The notes under the pieces: model-generated
Seen by the model: only the letters and a program-made list of their open reading frames with translations
The model's database searches: none
What the model was told of the DNA's origin: nothing
Assembly: GCA_021018995.1 (NCBI GenBank)
Contig: CM037588.1
Span: forward strand, 88,386,765 to 88,450,764
Reading direction: 5' to 3'
Origin: Chloranthus sessilifolius
Lineage: Eukaryota > Streptophyta > Magnoliopsida > Chloranthales > Chloranthaceae
Length of the DNA stretch: 64,000 nt
Translations under genes and position numbers: made by a program
Shown: positions 1 through 9,460 of the stretch, piece by piece
How positions within the stretch are numbered: the stretch's first letter is position 1
Layout: the number at the start of each line of letters is the position of its first letter

Positions 1-882
1 ACAAAATTTTGCACAAGTTTCCTCATCACAAGGTACTAAATTGGCAAGTAGTGTGAAGCTTCTATGAAGGTTTGACTGACCAAAACTGGCAGATGATCGA
101 TTCCTCTTGTGGGGGTACATTCCTCACAAAAATTGTAGATGACAATTGGGAGCTCTTTGAGAACTTAAGTGAGAATTCGATGCAACAAGCTGCATCGAAT
201 CGGATTGATCCTGAGGTTTCACGGGCTACACCTCCTAAGCGAGGAGGGATGTATGAATTGAAGCCAACGACGAATGTTTCTACCATAGTCGAGGCTTTGG
301 AAAAGAAATTTGAATCCATGTTGAGTGCAAAGTCTCACTCACTAGCTCAAGTAAGTGAAGCTTGTGGCATCTGCCAAAGCCCTTCTCATACTATTCCCAT
401 TAGTCCCACTGCACCGTTATAACCCGAGGCAGTACAAGAGCATATTAATGCTGCCAATTCCTACAGAGACCGGACCAGAATAACTTCAGAAATACTTATA
501 ATCCGAATTGGAGGAATCACCCGAACCTGACCTAAAAAAATAATGCAGAGTAGGCTACCATTTAGCCTTATAGGCCAACATATATCTCGCAACCCCCTCC
601 GCAACACCAAGTCCAACAATAGTATAAACCTCATTGGAGTAAGAATTTCGAGGAGGCCATATTGCAAGCAACTCAGGGCTGGCGCCAACAGTCCTAGCAA
701 CAAACACAATTACTCCACTCTCACACGCAATCCATTGCCAAGCTAGAAACCCAGATTGGGCAACTAGCTATCGTGTTAAACAAGATAGATGAGGGCCAGT
801 TACCGTCTCAACCAGAAAACAACCCAAAAGGTCAATTAATGGTAGGGGAGACTTCGTCACCCCCTGATCCACCAGTGCCTTG
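1..882 (+). pseudogene. Athila-like Ty3/gypsy gag, C-terminal fragment (broken)
   Basis: The window opens inside a retrotransposon gag gene, the capsid/nucleocapsid precursor. Readable in order are a PHHK...FYEGL stretch (about 20-75), an SCGGTF motif, a zinc-knuckle remnant CGICQSPSHTI near 365-395 that has lost its last cysteine, and a KLETQIGQLA...LPSQPENNPKGQ segment near 735-830 that is typical of Athila-type gag ends. The frame breaks after about 420 and shifts more than once. The same landmarks appear in the gag of the tandem array at 14-48 kb, but this copy is more diverged and on the opposite strand, so it belongs to a separate, older insertion. The N-terminal part lies outside the window. 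Family assignment is firm; activity is excluded. Confidence 0.8.
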
Positions 883-1600
883 AAAGGAACGTTGACCTTG
901 TAGAGCTTCTGACACATCCGTAATGCTTCTTAGGAGGCAACCCAAGCCCATTGTACACTATTAATTTAGGATTAAATTTTTAATTTTTATTATTTTTAGA
1001 TTTGATGAGTTTTTTGTGTGTGCAGGTAGTAGGTGTGAAAAGACAAATAAACAATATATATATATATATAAGAAAGAAAGAAAGAAAAAAAAGATTAGTT
1101 TATGAAATCTGGGCTGAGAACTAGGTTCTCTACCAGATTTCGATCAGTCGAAATAGATTTTGACCGGTCGAATTTCTTAGAAAATGAAAGAAGGCAGAAT
1201 TTCGACTAGTCTAGCTTGTTTCGACTGGTTGAAATTATAATATACAACATAAACCATAGTTTCTATTCTGTTTCGATCGTTCGAGATGGAAAGGAATATG
1301 ACCTGGTTGTAGCATTTGTAGCCTAGAGCGGGAGTACCTAGGATTCAAAATAGGAAAGGAATACGAGTTAATTTATATGTCTCTGAGATCGAAGAGAGAT
1401 CCCAGTCTGCCTTCTCACATCTTATCCAAAAGTGTGTTTAGTTTTCTTTCTATTTTATTAATTTTGGAAACTTTAATTTATAGATACTCTTAGAATATGA
1501 CAGTAGTTAGAAAAGATAAACAACAAGTTCCTGTGGTTTGACACCCTTGTATTCGCTCGAGTACTTCGAACTTGTGCACTTGCAAGGTTTTATTTATGAT
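883..1600. other. Non-coding remnant downstream of the Athila-like gag
   Basis: No gene is visible. The stretch contains a short (AT)n run and an AAAG-rich run (about 1045-1090), then a cluster of TCGA-centred inverted motifs (1138-1286). The segment around 1510-1590 (GTGGTTTGACACCC...ACTTGTGCACTTGC) resembles the R-U5 end of plant gypsy LTRs, so it may be the LTR of the element above. No partner copy is present to set its borders. Confidence 0.35.
1138..1286. repeat. Cluster of TTTCGA-xx-GTCGAAA inverted motifs
   Basis: Five related, roughly palindromic 16-19 bp motifs occur in 150 bp: 1138-1153 (TTTCGATCAGTCGAAA), about 1156-1174, 1198-1212, 1218-1236 and 1271-1286. Each has TTTCGA or TTTTGA on the left and TCGAAA or TTGAAA on the right around a 2-4 bp centre. 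They are probably degenerate tandem units of an LTR or UTR; function unknown. Confidence 0.55.
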
Positions 1601-2699
1601 CACCCATGAGTATCTCAAAGTGGACCCCACTTGGGTTCAACTCTCCACGACACATCTTGGTTCACTCTTGTATTTTGTGATTCTCAAAGCCCTCAAATTT
1701 GTGATTTTCAAGTTGTCAAATAAATCTTGTAGTGCATGTATATGGGTGCATTATCACCCAAGATTTCTCGAAAGTTTATTAATGGTGTAAGATGGGTCAA
1801 ACTTTGGTCAAATTGATTAAGGGCTAGGATTTTCTACAGATTTGAAAATTTCTAATTTCTAATTAGCAAAATTATATAATTAACTTGTAAATGCCCTTGG
1901 GCTTTATTTAAAATTACAAGGAATGCCATTTCTCCATGCAAGTCACAAACACATAGTCTCATGTATTAGGGCTTCAATTTCTTTGAATTTTATGGGTATA
2001 GGTTTGACTCAACCCATCAATCATTCCTATGATCATGATTAAAATCTCATCCGTTGGCGATGATCTCACATCAACACCAAGGCTCATACCTAATTAGGGT
2101 GAAACCTTGGGTTAGGGTCCATCAAGAATTAGTCCGGGCAGGTTACAATGTATGAGATGTAGTGTGTGTTTCATTACATTTCTAATACACCCATTCAAGT
2201 AAATGGGATGCCCTATGGGTGCCACTAGAAATAGGGAATATCCCATCAATCTAAGGTGGGTGACTCATGAAATTTTTTGGAGCTGGCCTCAGGCACTCAC
2301 CTGGCACAGTCAGTTCTCATGAGATCTCAGTCAACTGTTTGGCCAAACACAGAAATCAAGGGACAGGTGTTACATGCTCCTCCTTTAAAAGGGATGGAGC
2401 ACAACTCTCCCATGACTCCAACTGCCACAAGGCCTGCTTTACCTCGCTCACTTGTGGTAGGCGCACTGCCTCTAATCAGTGAAGCAGACCCTATGAGCAC
2501 TTCTTTATCTACAATAGAGAAAGTCCACTCTCTCCCTGTCATGCACAGTCTCTGAGGTTGCTACATCAACACCCATTCCTGTATACATTGATTCAGCCCC
2601 ACCTCACTTTCCCACATCTTTTGTGGTGCAAACTTCCATTAATAGTGCCTCAAGGGAAGGACACATCCCGGGTACACAAACCACATATCCAATTTTCAG
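1601..2699. other. Intergenic or LTR sequence, no gene seen
   Basis: AT-rich sequence with no family-like protein in any frame. It lies between the Athila-like remnant and the recognisable LTR end of element A. Part of it is probably the start of A's 5' LTR, but A's 3' LTR lies beyond the window, so the border cannot be placed. Confidence 0.3.
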
Positions 2700-3900
2700 C
2701 CAAAAAATGGCTCGGCGTGCATAACATGCACGCTTAGGCAAATTTTTGCCAAATTTGGCTAGGCGTGCATATTATGCACGCCTAGCCAAAATGGCTATTC
2801 CTCAGCTGGGTCCCCCTTCCCCCCCCCCCCTACACGAGTCTTCAACCTCCAGCTTTTAGACCTGGTTTTTAAAACAGGCATGCAAATTATGCACACCTAA
2901 CTTAAAAATTAATTTTCTTTAAAAAATGGCTGAATTTGACCATCTTGGTTTGACTTGTGGACCACCCCAAAATTTGGGGTGGGTTTCTTTAGGACCCAGT
3001 ACCCCCACTAGCTCTCTTTATCACACTTTTGCCACTTAAATCCCCAACCTATCATCTACCTTTAAAACCCATTTTCTACCTATCTAAGCCCTAGAAAACC
3101 TAGAAAACCTTAGATTGTGAATTACCTAATTTTTAAGCCAATTAGTGATTTAAACCTTCACTAATTAAATCAAACTCAATAAATAGTGAGCCACCCTCCC
3201 CCCCCTACCTTTTCCAAATCTAAAAGGAAAAACTCTACACAAATATCTTCTCATTCCTAAGCTAAAATGCATCCAAGCCTTAGAACTTTGGTTTTTCCCT
3301 TACCATTACACTTCCGTTTCCATCATCCCTAAGCCTTCAAAGCCTTAGCTCATCCCTCACACTATCACTCCCATGCTCATATCATCTAAGCCTTGGTTAG
3401 TTAGTACCTTTCCCTAACCCATTGTGCTATCGAAAGCTCACCGGAGTTCGCATTCAAGCGAGGATCCGACAATGGTGCTACAAGGGCCAAGAGCTCTGTC
3501 TCTCTCCTCCATTCCTGTACCTTCTTTTTTTCTTTTCCTCTATCCTAGGATTTGGGCCGTTACGCCACTAAAATTTCTGTGTTTGCGGAAAACCCATAGG
3601 ATCCGAGTGCCATTGGGCAAGGAGAAGTGCAGTCAATTTTTCTTCTCTTTTATACATATACACATAGTTGGCCATAGTACCGACCACTTATGAGCGGGTT
3701 GATTTGGTGCCTAACACCTTCCCAATTGATAATCGAAGTCCTCACCCTAGAGGTTGTGTTGACCTGTGAGTCAGAGTCATATCTTGCACTTCAATGCTTA
3801 CAGTATTGATTTTGGGTATCTCGGGACACCAAAAGCTCCGGGTGGCAACTCCATTTTTAGCGCATCGTCACGATAGACTCACAAAGTCAACGATTGCACA
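2700..3900 (+). repeat. 5' LTR of Ogre/Tat element A (3' border at 3900; start unresolved)
   Basis: The right border is set by the terminal CA at 3899-3900, two bases before a primer binding site of the type used by Ogre elements. The LTR includes three GTGCAT..ATGCAC hairpin motifs at 2711-2900 and a C-rich tract near 2818-2830. The start is probably upstream of 2700. It should carry the promoter of element A, whose gag lies downstream on the same strand. Confidence 0.55.
2754..2790. repeat. 37-bp near-perfect palindrome with GTGCATA/TATGCAC core
   Basis: Two 18-bp arms are exact inverse complements around a single T at 2772; the left arm reads TTTGGCTAGGCGTGCATA. Imperfect relatives lie at 2711-2737 and about 2872-2900 in the same LTR and at 4809-4839 and 4861-4889 in the leader. 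It could form a strong hairpin in DNA or RNA. Confidence 0.85.
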
Positions 3901-3902
3901 GA

Positions 3903-3920
3903 TGGAGACTCCACTGGGGA
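3903..3920 (+). promoter_or_regulatory. Primer binding site of element A
   Basis: TGGAGACTCCACTGGGGA begins two bases after the LTR end. It differs by one base from the TGGCGACTCCACTGGGGA site that I recall as the tRNA-Arg-type primer site of Ogre retrotransposons. Minus-strand DNA synthesis would start here. Confidence 0.75.
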
Positions 3921-4993
3921 TATTTGTTTAGAACTTCTACTTGAAGTTTTTTGCCCCATTGCATGTGTTTTCGTCTTTTTTGCTTACTTTTGTCGTTTTA
4001 GCCTAGTTAGTTAACTGACACCATATTTGCTTTCTTGCTACTTGCCCTTATGATTCTGCATTTTTTTACTTACCCCTGCGATTCCGCATTTTTCACTTAC
4101 CCTTACTATTCCATCATTTACCACCTAAGCCATTTGGCGGGCCTACTTGATAATTTAGTTTAAATTTCTGTGATTTACTGCGTAAGCCGTTTGGTGGGCC
4201 TTCTTGATAAATTAGTTTAAATTTATGTCATTTACTGCCTAAGCCGTTTGGCGGACCTACTTGATAACTTTGGTTTAAATTCCCATCATTTACATTTCTT
4301 TACATTTCCGCCTAGTTGCTTGGCTGGCCCCATCTTTTTTTTTTATTACTTGTCATATTTCATCATTGGACACCAACCCGTAGTAGCGGCATGGGACTCC
4401 CATAGCCCGATTTGGACGGTGGCAAAAGCCCCATTTTGGACTTAAGCAAACTTCCCCAAAAATTAAATTTAAAAATGAACCAAGGGACATAAGTGAATCT
4501 TCTCACGGGTAGCTTTTACAAAAGAGAGGGAAAAAATAGGCAACGATACACCCAACCCAATTCTAAGTAAAGCGGTAGTCCTAGTGGTGATGATTTCGAA
4601 AAGAACCACCCCATCCAGTATCTGAGAAGGCACTCACATCGAAGGTATATCGGGTGGGTAACTGAACTTGTTACAAAGCCTTATGTATCTCTTTAGGCAT
4701 GGAAAGGAGGAACTCGATAAAGCAAAGAAAAACTCTCGGGTGGTATCACCCCCAAAAGCCAAGTCAAAAAACCAACTCAGATCTGTTGCCGAGAAAATTA
4801 TATAAATATAAGCCGAGCGTGCATATTATGCACACCTAGCTAAAAAAATCAGTTTTTGCTCCGGCGTGCATATTATGCACGCCTAGCTTATTTGCTAGGC
4901 AATCCGGATTTGGGGCCATTTTCACCATTCCCTGAACCCTCGCGTACATTGGTATTTAAACTCTCGATAATTCTTACAATCTCAACACCCAAA
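3921..4993 (+). other. Leader of element A between primer site and gag
   Basis: No clear gene. It contains short repeats of GATTCYGCATTTTT...ACTTACCC (about 4050-4110), a 57-bp tandem repeat (4124-4294), and two copies of the GTGCATATTATGCAC hairpin (4809-4839 and 4861-4889) that also occur in the LTR. Ogre elements often have long leaders with an extra ORF; I could not recognise one here. Confidence 0.5.
4124..4294 (+). repeat. 57-bp tandem repeat, three copies
   Basis: Units start at 4124, 4181 and 4238, each beginning (C)STAAGCCRTTTGG and containing TGATAA...TTTAAATT. Copies 1 and 2 are closest and copy 3 is more diverged. Located in the untranslated leader of element A. Confidence 0.75.
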
Positions 4994-5586
4994 ATGCCCT
5001 CGCCGGTCAAGAGAGGTCATCCTCTTATTGACTCTTCCGAGCAATCAGAATGCCATGTGGAAATCCGTGCCTTTAAAGATCAAGAGTTTTTCTCTTCGAT
5101 TCAAAAAAGGGTATCCAAGGCTCGCCGTAAGAAGCATTGGATTGTGAGCACCAACTGAGAAGGAAGTTTCCAAGGCCCCGAAAAGTGCGTAAAGGAAGAA
5201 AGAAAGGAACCAAGGAGAAAGAAAGAGAAAGGAATTTAAGGCAAAAATTGTGAGAAAAAAAAATTAAAAACATCATCAAAAACAAGAAAAATTACCAAAA
5301 AGTCCAAAAAAATCAAGAAAGTAAAAAAGAACAAAAAAGAGTGTAAGTGGTATTGTAACAATGACATCGCCAAACCCGCCATCATCCTGTAAGGGAAGGA
5401 AAAAGAAGTGTTTTGTGCCATAACAGCATAACCCATGCCCCACCTGCTTTCAAACCACCGCTTGGCCGGTTGTAACATTCGTCCCCAATGCCAAAACTTC
5501 CCCACCACACTCCCAATCGAAAGAGATTCCTATCTCCATCCCACTCACCCAACACCCATTTACCATCATCGGCCCATTCGACGAAC

Positions 5587-5790
5587 CCAATTTTCCCTCC
5601 ACATCAGCCTCACCTCAAGATACACCCAATTTCTCCTTCATATCAACCCAAGTCATGCACAATCTTCTCATCACATAAATCCAAGTCATGCCCAATTTTC
5701 CCCTTACCTCAACTCAAGGTACACCCAATTTTCCCCTCACATCAACCCACGTTATGCCCAATTTTTCCCTTATGTCAAACCAAGTGCCGC
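5587..5790 (+). repeat. 33-bp coding tandem repeat in gag A
   Basis: Six units (first 39 bp, then five of 33 bp starting at 5626, 5659, 5692, 5725 and 5758). Each encodes about 11 residues related to PNFPLTSTQGT. The unit length is a multiple of three, so copy-number change keeps the frame of the proline-rich part of gag. Confidence 0.85.
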
Positions 5791-7650
5791 CACCACCCTA
5801 TACATTTCCTCCATCAAGAGAACACTCTGCATCCCCTCCCATGACCAATCCCATGGTCATGATGGAAGAGATGATGAGGACCTTTACCGCATGGAAGGCT
5901 TCTCAAAACCTTCCTAATCCACGCCAAATATCCTCAAACCCCCAACTAAACCTCCAAAATCTCCATACCCTGTTCACCCAAAATACCAATCTTAATCAAG
6001 CCCCCATAATCCACACCACCCAAGACACCCTTCATCAACCATGGAGTCATCCTAGTGGCCCACAAAGGCCACATGTCCAAATCCAAGCCCTTTCCGGCTC
6101 AAACCCAAGGGCCACATTGTTAAACCCCTCACAATCCCCCCAATTCCCAACCTACAATCATACCCAACAAACATATCCCATCTCCTCCCAATTAGCAAAC
6201 CCGTCCTACCCAACTCACCAATCTAGCTTGAATCCTACCCATCCATATCCTTCATACCCAACCCAACATGGGAACCCATCTCAAACCATCAACCACTCTC
6301 AATTCACACATCCTCTCTCCCCCCAACCAAATCCTCAAAATACCCACCAAGCACAATGGCTTCACTAGGCACCCACCCAAAATCCACAATTCCCACATCC
6401 TCTCGCTCCACAAACCAATCACCAAAGCTTCCCCCACCTACAATGTCCCCATCCGACACCCATTCAAAACCCTCCAAAATCCCACAAACCTTACCCCTCC
6501 ACCACCACTTATTGATGCAGCTCATCAATATGAAGAAGATGAGGCCCAAAATAGTGAGGCCTACATGGGGGCATCCACTGGATTCAATCCCCCACCACCC
6601 ACACTAACCAATCAACAGGCAACCCAAAATGAATGGAGGCAGCCTAGTGGGGGACCAGCCCCAACCCTACTATCTAAAGAGTTAGAACTACTAAAAGAGT
6701 AGATGGAAAAAATACAGAGACAATTAATGAAATTGGGATGGGCCGAGATCCATGGCACTAATTTTTTTGATCTATGCTTATTTGTCGAGGTGCCACAACC
6801 ACCCAAATTCAAAGTACTGTCATTTGATAAATACAATGACACTAGCAATCCCCTTGCACACCTCAAGTCCTACTATGGGGACATGTGCTAGTATGGTGGG
6901 GATGAGCGTCTCCTCATTAAGGTGTTCCAGAAAAGCCTCATGGGCCTAGCTTTAAATGGTTCACTTCTATTGAACCATCTATGTTAAAAATGTGGAGAGA
7001 CCTTACCCACCTATTTCAAGAACAATATGTTTACAACATCGATAGTGAGCCTCGCAAAACTGATCTGGCTCAATTAAAACAAAAATCTGATGAGACTTTC
7101 AATGAGTATCTCAGAAGGTGGAGGGCCCTACCAGCTTAGGTGAAGAACAAGATACCGGATGAGGAACAGATAGAGATGATTGCGAAGACAATGCTCTCGG
7201 TGATATCTGATTTTCTTGTATCCCAATAGCAAGCTAGTTTCGCTAATCGGGTATGAAATGCCAACCGCTGTGAAGACGCGATAAGAGAAGGTTGGTTGAA
7301 CAAAACTGTGGCTAGTGGGGCCCACAAATTCATAGAGGAGTGAGAAAAGATTAGGGGCAGAGGTCTAAGCAATAATGACCTCTCAGCCCACTACAAGCAT
7401 GGCACCATTTCAATGTGGGGTAGCATAACACGCTCCAGCATACGCCCTAGCACAGGCAGGCCCAACACAAAGACCCGACAAAGGTTCATGGGCACAGATG
7501 ACCCCTAACAGAAAAGGGCCTGATAAAATCGAGTATTCACTCTCTTAGGACAATCCCCAAATATCCTCTTACCTTTGTTGATAGAGAAGGGTTTGGTTAC
7601 TCTGCTTCAGCCACGACCTTCGTCGAATCTACTACCGAGGAACTACGATC

Positions 7651-7655
7651 CCAAC
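7651..7655. repeat. Left target-site duplication of element B (CCAAC)
   Basis: CCAAC lies directly left of the left LTR of element B and ACAAC directly right of the right LTR (61338-61342): five bases with one mismatch, as expected for an old gypsy insertion. Confidence 0.65.
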
Positions 7656-9460
7656 TGTTGGTATGCACTTTTTCTGGGTCCCTTTCGGGCCCCGGAACAA
7701 GTGGCCCAATTCGGTCCGAGTGGACTCTGGCTAGGGACGATAGAGTAATAAACTAAGAAATATTAAATACTGAAATTAAAGAGGTAAATTCTAAGCAAAA
7801 AATATCTGGTTCGATGCGATCGCCAGCTACAAATATTTATCGATGCTGCAACACGTCACTAATCATGTTTTACAGGGCATGGGTTAACTCTTTTGTTGAA
7901 CGTCGGCCGACCAACTCCAGTTGTCTGGCTTAACTTCTGATTCTGCTTTAAGTCTAATTTATTTTCCTATTCTATTCTGGGTCTAATTGATTATGGGTTC
8001 CCTAGTAGTATTGTAACTTTAATTGACTGAGTATCCTACTGCTACTCTGACTCTAATTAGTTTAGTTTTTTAATTCTACTATAATTTTGATTATTTTAGT
8101 ATCCTAATTGTATCTTAATTCTAATTAATTTAGTTTCCTAGTGCTACTCTAACTAAAAGAAAAGGGTTGGTGGCCTGTTATGCTAAGGAGGATCAACCTC
8201 ATTCCCGGGTACCCTCCGTAAGCTCCCTTGGGCAAATTGATTCGTTAAGGGTTATTTTAAAAATATTAGAGATTAAAAACTGAATTTGAATTAGAAAATA
8301 AGGATTTATGGATTGAAAAATGAGGATATTAAGAACTGAGAATTAGAACTATGAATTAAAATTAAAATCTTAGAACTAGAACTTGAAAACTAGAAGTTAG
8401 AACCCAATATCTAAAATTAAGAAATTAAGAACTAGAGCTGGGAATTAAGAACTGGTTCTAGGAATTAAGAATTAGAACTAGAAATTAAGAACTAAGACTA
8501 AAACCAAAAGCTAAGAACTAAGAGGGGATTACTTGAGGCCGAGTGCCGCAGAGAGAGTCTCGAAATCCTTAGGTTAGAGGAAAGTAACTCGAGACTTGAA
8601 TATGATTTTTTTTTTTGTTTTGGGGGTAGGTAAGGGGATCTTTTTATAGGTTTCGGTTAATTCCGCGCATGTGAAAGTGTGAGGAATTGGCCGATTCCGT
8701 GCATGTAAATATGCGCTTAATTGAATTTCGTGTAGTGGCATTTGCGCTTGATTTAATTTGAGTCGGCCTATGAACCGGGTGTCCTTGTTGTAATGTACCT
8801 GGGAAACCAATTTCATGCAGTGGCATATGTGTGGGATTCGGGAGTTCAGGCAGTCTAGGGAATTAGAGGCAAGGTTAGATTGGGAGACAATTTCGCGTGT
8901 CTAGTGAAGCGTGGAATTGAATTCCATGAAGTGGGGTATGCGCGGGATTCGGATCCTTGGGCGGTCTTGGGAATAGAATCCCAATCCAATCTGGACCTAT
9001 TCTGCATGTATGGGAACATGTGGAATTGATTCTGAGCAAGTGTATCAGCGCGGGATTGGGGCCTTTAGGCAGTGTATGAAAGGCAGCCCTAGTCCAAGGG
9101 GGACTAATTACGTGCAACTGTGTCTGCGTGGAATCGGATTACACGCAAAGGTATCTGTGCAGGATCCGAGTCTTAATTACTCCTCGAGAAGAGTGAGCCT
9201 GGTCAAAGTGGAACCAATTTCATGCATGTGGTCACACCTGGAATCGATTTCATGCAAGTGTATCTCTCAGGTCGGGTCGGGTCTGAACCGCAGAGCTATT
9301 GTTTCAGCCCTGGTCTCAAGCATATACTATTATTTCCATAATGGTTCCTATATTTAAGGTCTTGGGAGAAGGTTAGTGCATTTTTAGAGGTTGTGGGCAA
9401 GGTCAAAGAATGACCTAACAGGATTGTATACTCTGAGAGGGAAAAATTAGGGTGTCTATA
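7656..9460 (-). repeat. 3' LTR of element B (left copy)
   Basis: 1805 bp, matching 59524-61337 throughout. On the - strand it starts TATAGACACC and ends CATACCAACA. The usual TGT start is TAT in both copies, so the change predates the insertion. A TATA box (TATAAAAAG on the - strand) is at about 8640-8648. It contains an A-rich short repeat related to AATTAAGAACTAG (about 8270-8520) and a degenerate repeat of GAATTCC-TGCAGTGGC-TATGCGC type (about 8650-9270). Confidence 0.9.
8641..8648 (-). promoter_or_regulatory. TATA box of LTR B (left copy)
   Basis: TATAAAAA on the - strand. The equivalent in the right LTR is 60515-60522. It lies inside the LTR at a position that fits a U3/R boundary. Confidence 0.55.

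Larger units (their letters stand above)
4994..7655 (+). pseudogene. gag of Ogre/Tat element A, part 1 (split by element B)
   Basis: This encodes the capsid precursor of element A. A likely start is the ATG at 4994 (MPSPVKRGHPLID...), followed by in-frame stops. A long Pro/Asn/Gln/His-rich stretch occupies 5435-6700. The retrotransposon gag domain lies at about 6703-7320, with landmarks LPPKF-like PPKFKVLSFDKYN, NPLAHLKSYYGDMC, DERLLIKVFQKSLMG, LKWFTSIEP, FQEQYVYNID, ETFNEYLRRWRAL. This order and spacing match Ogre-type gag. Stops interrupt the frame near 6891, 7138 and 7228. The gene is cut at 7655 by element B and resumes at 61338. The homologous order of A's two halves shows that B inserted just before the zinc-knuckle coding part. 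Confidence 0.85.

Noticed and set aside
1045..1090. AT and AAAG runs as a special element
   Set aside because: Ordinary microsatellite sequence.
2267..2555. Overlapping short frames on both strands upstream of LTR A
   Set aside because: No family-like text, three frames open at once in LTR-like sequence; no support for coding.
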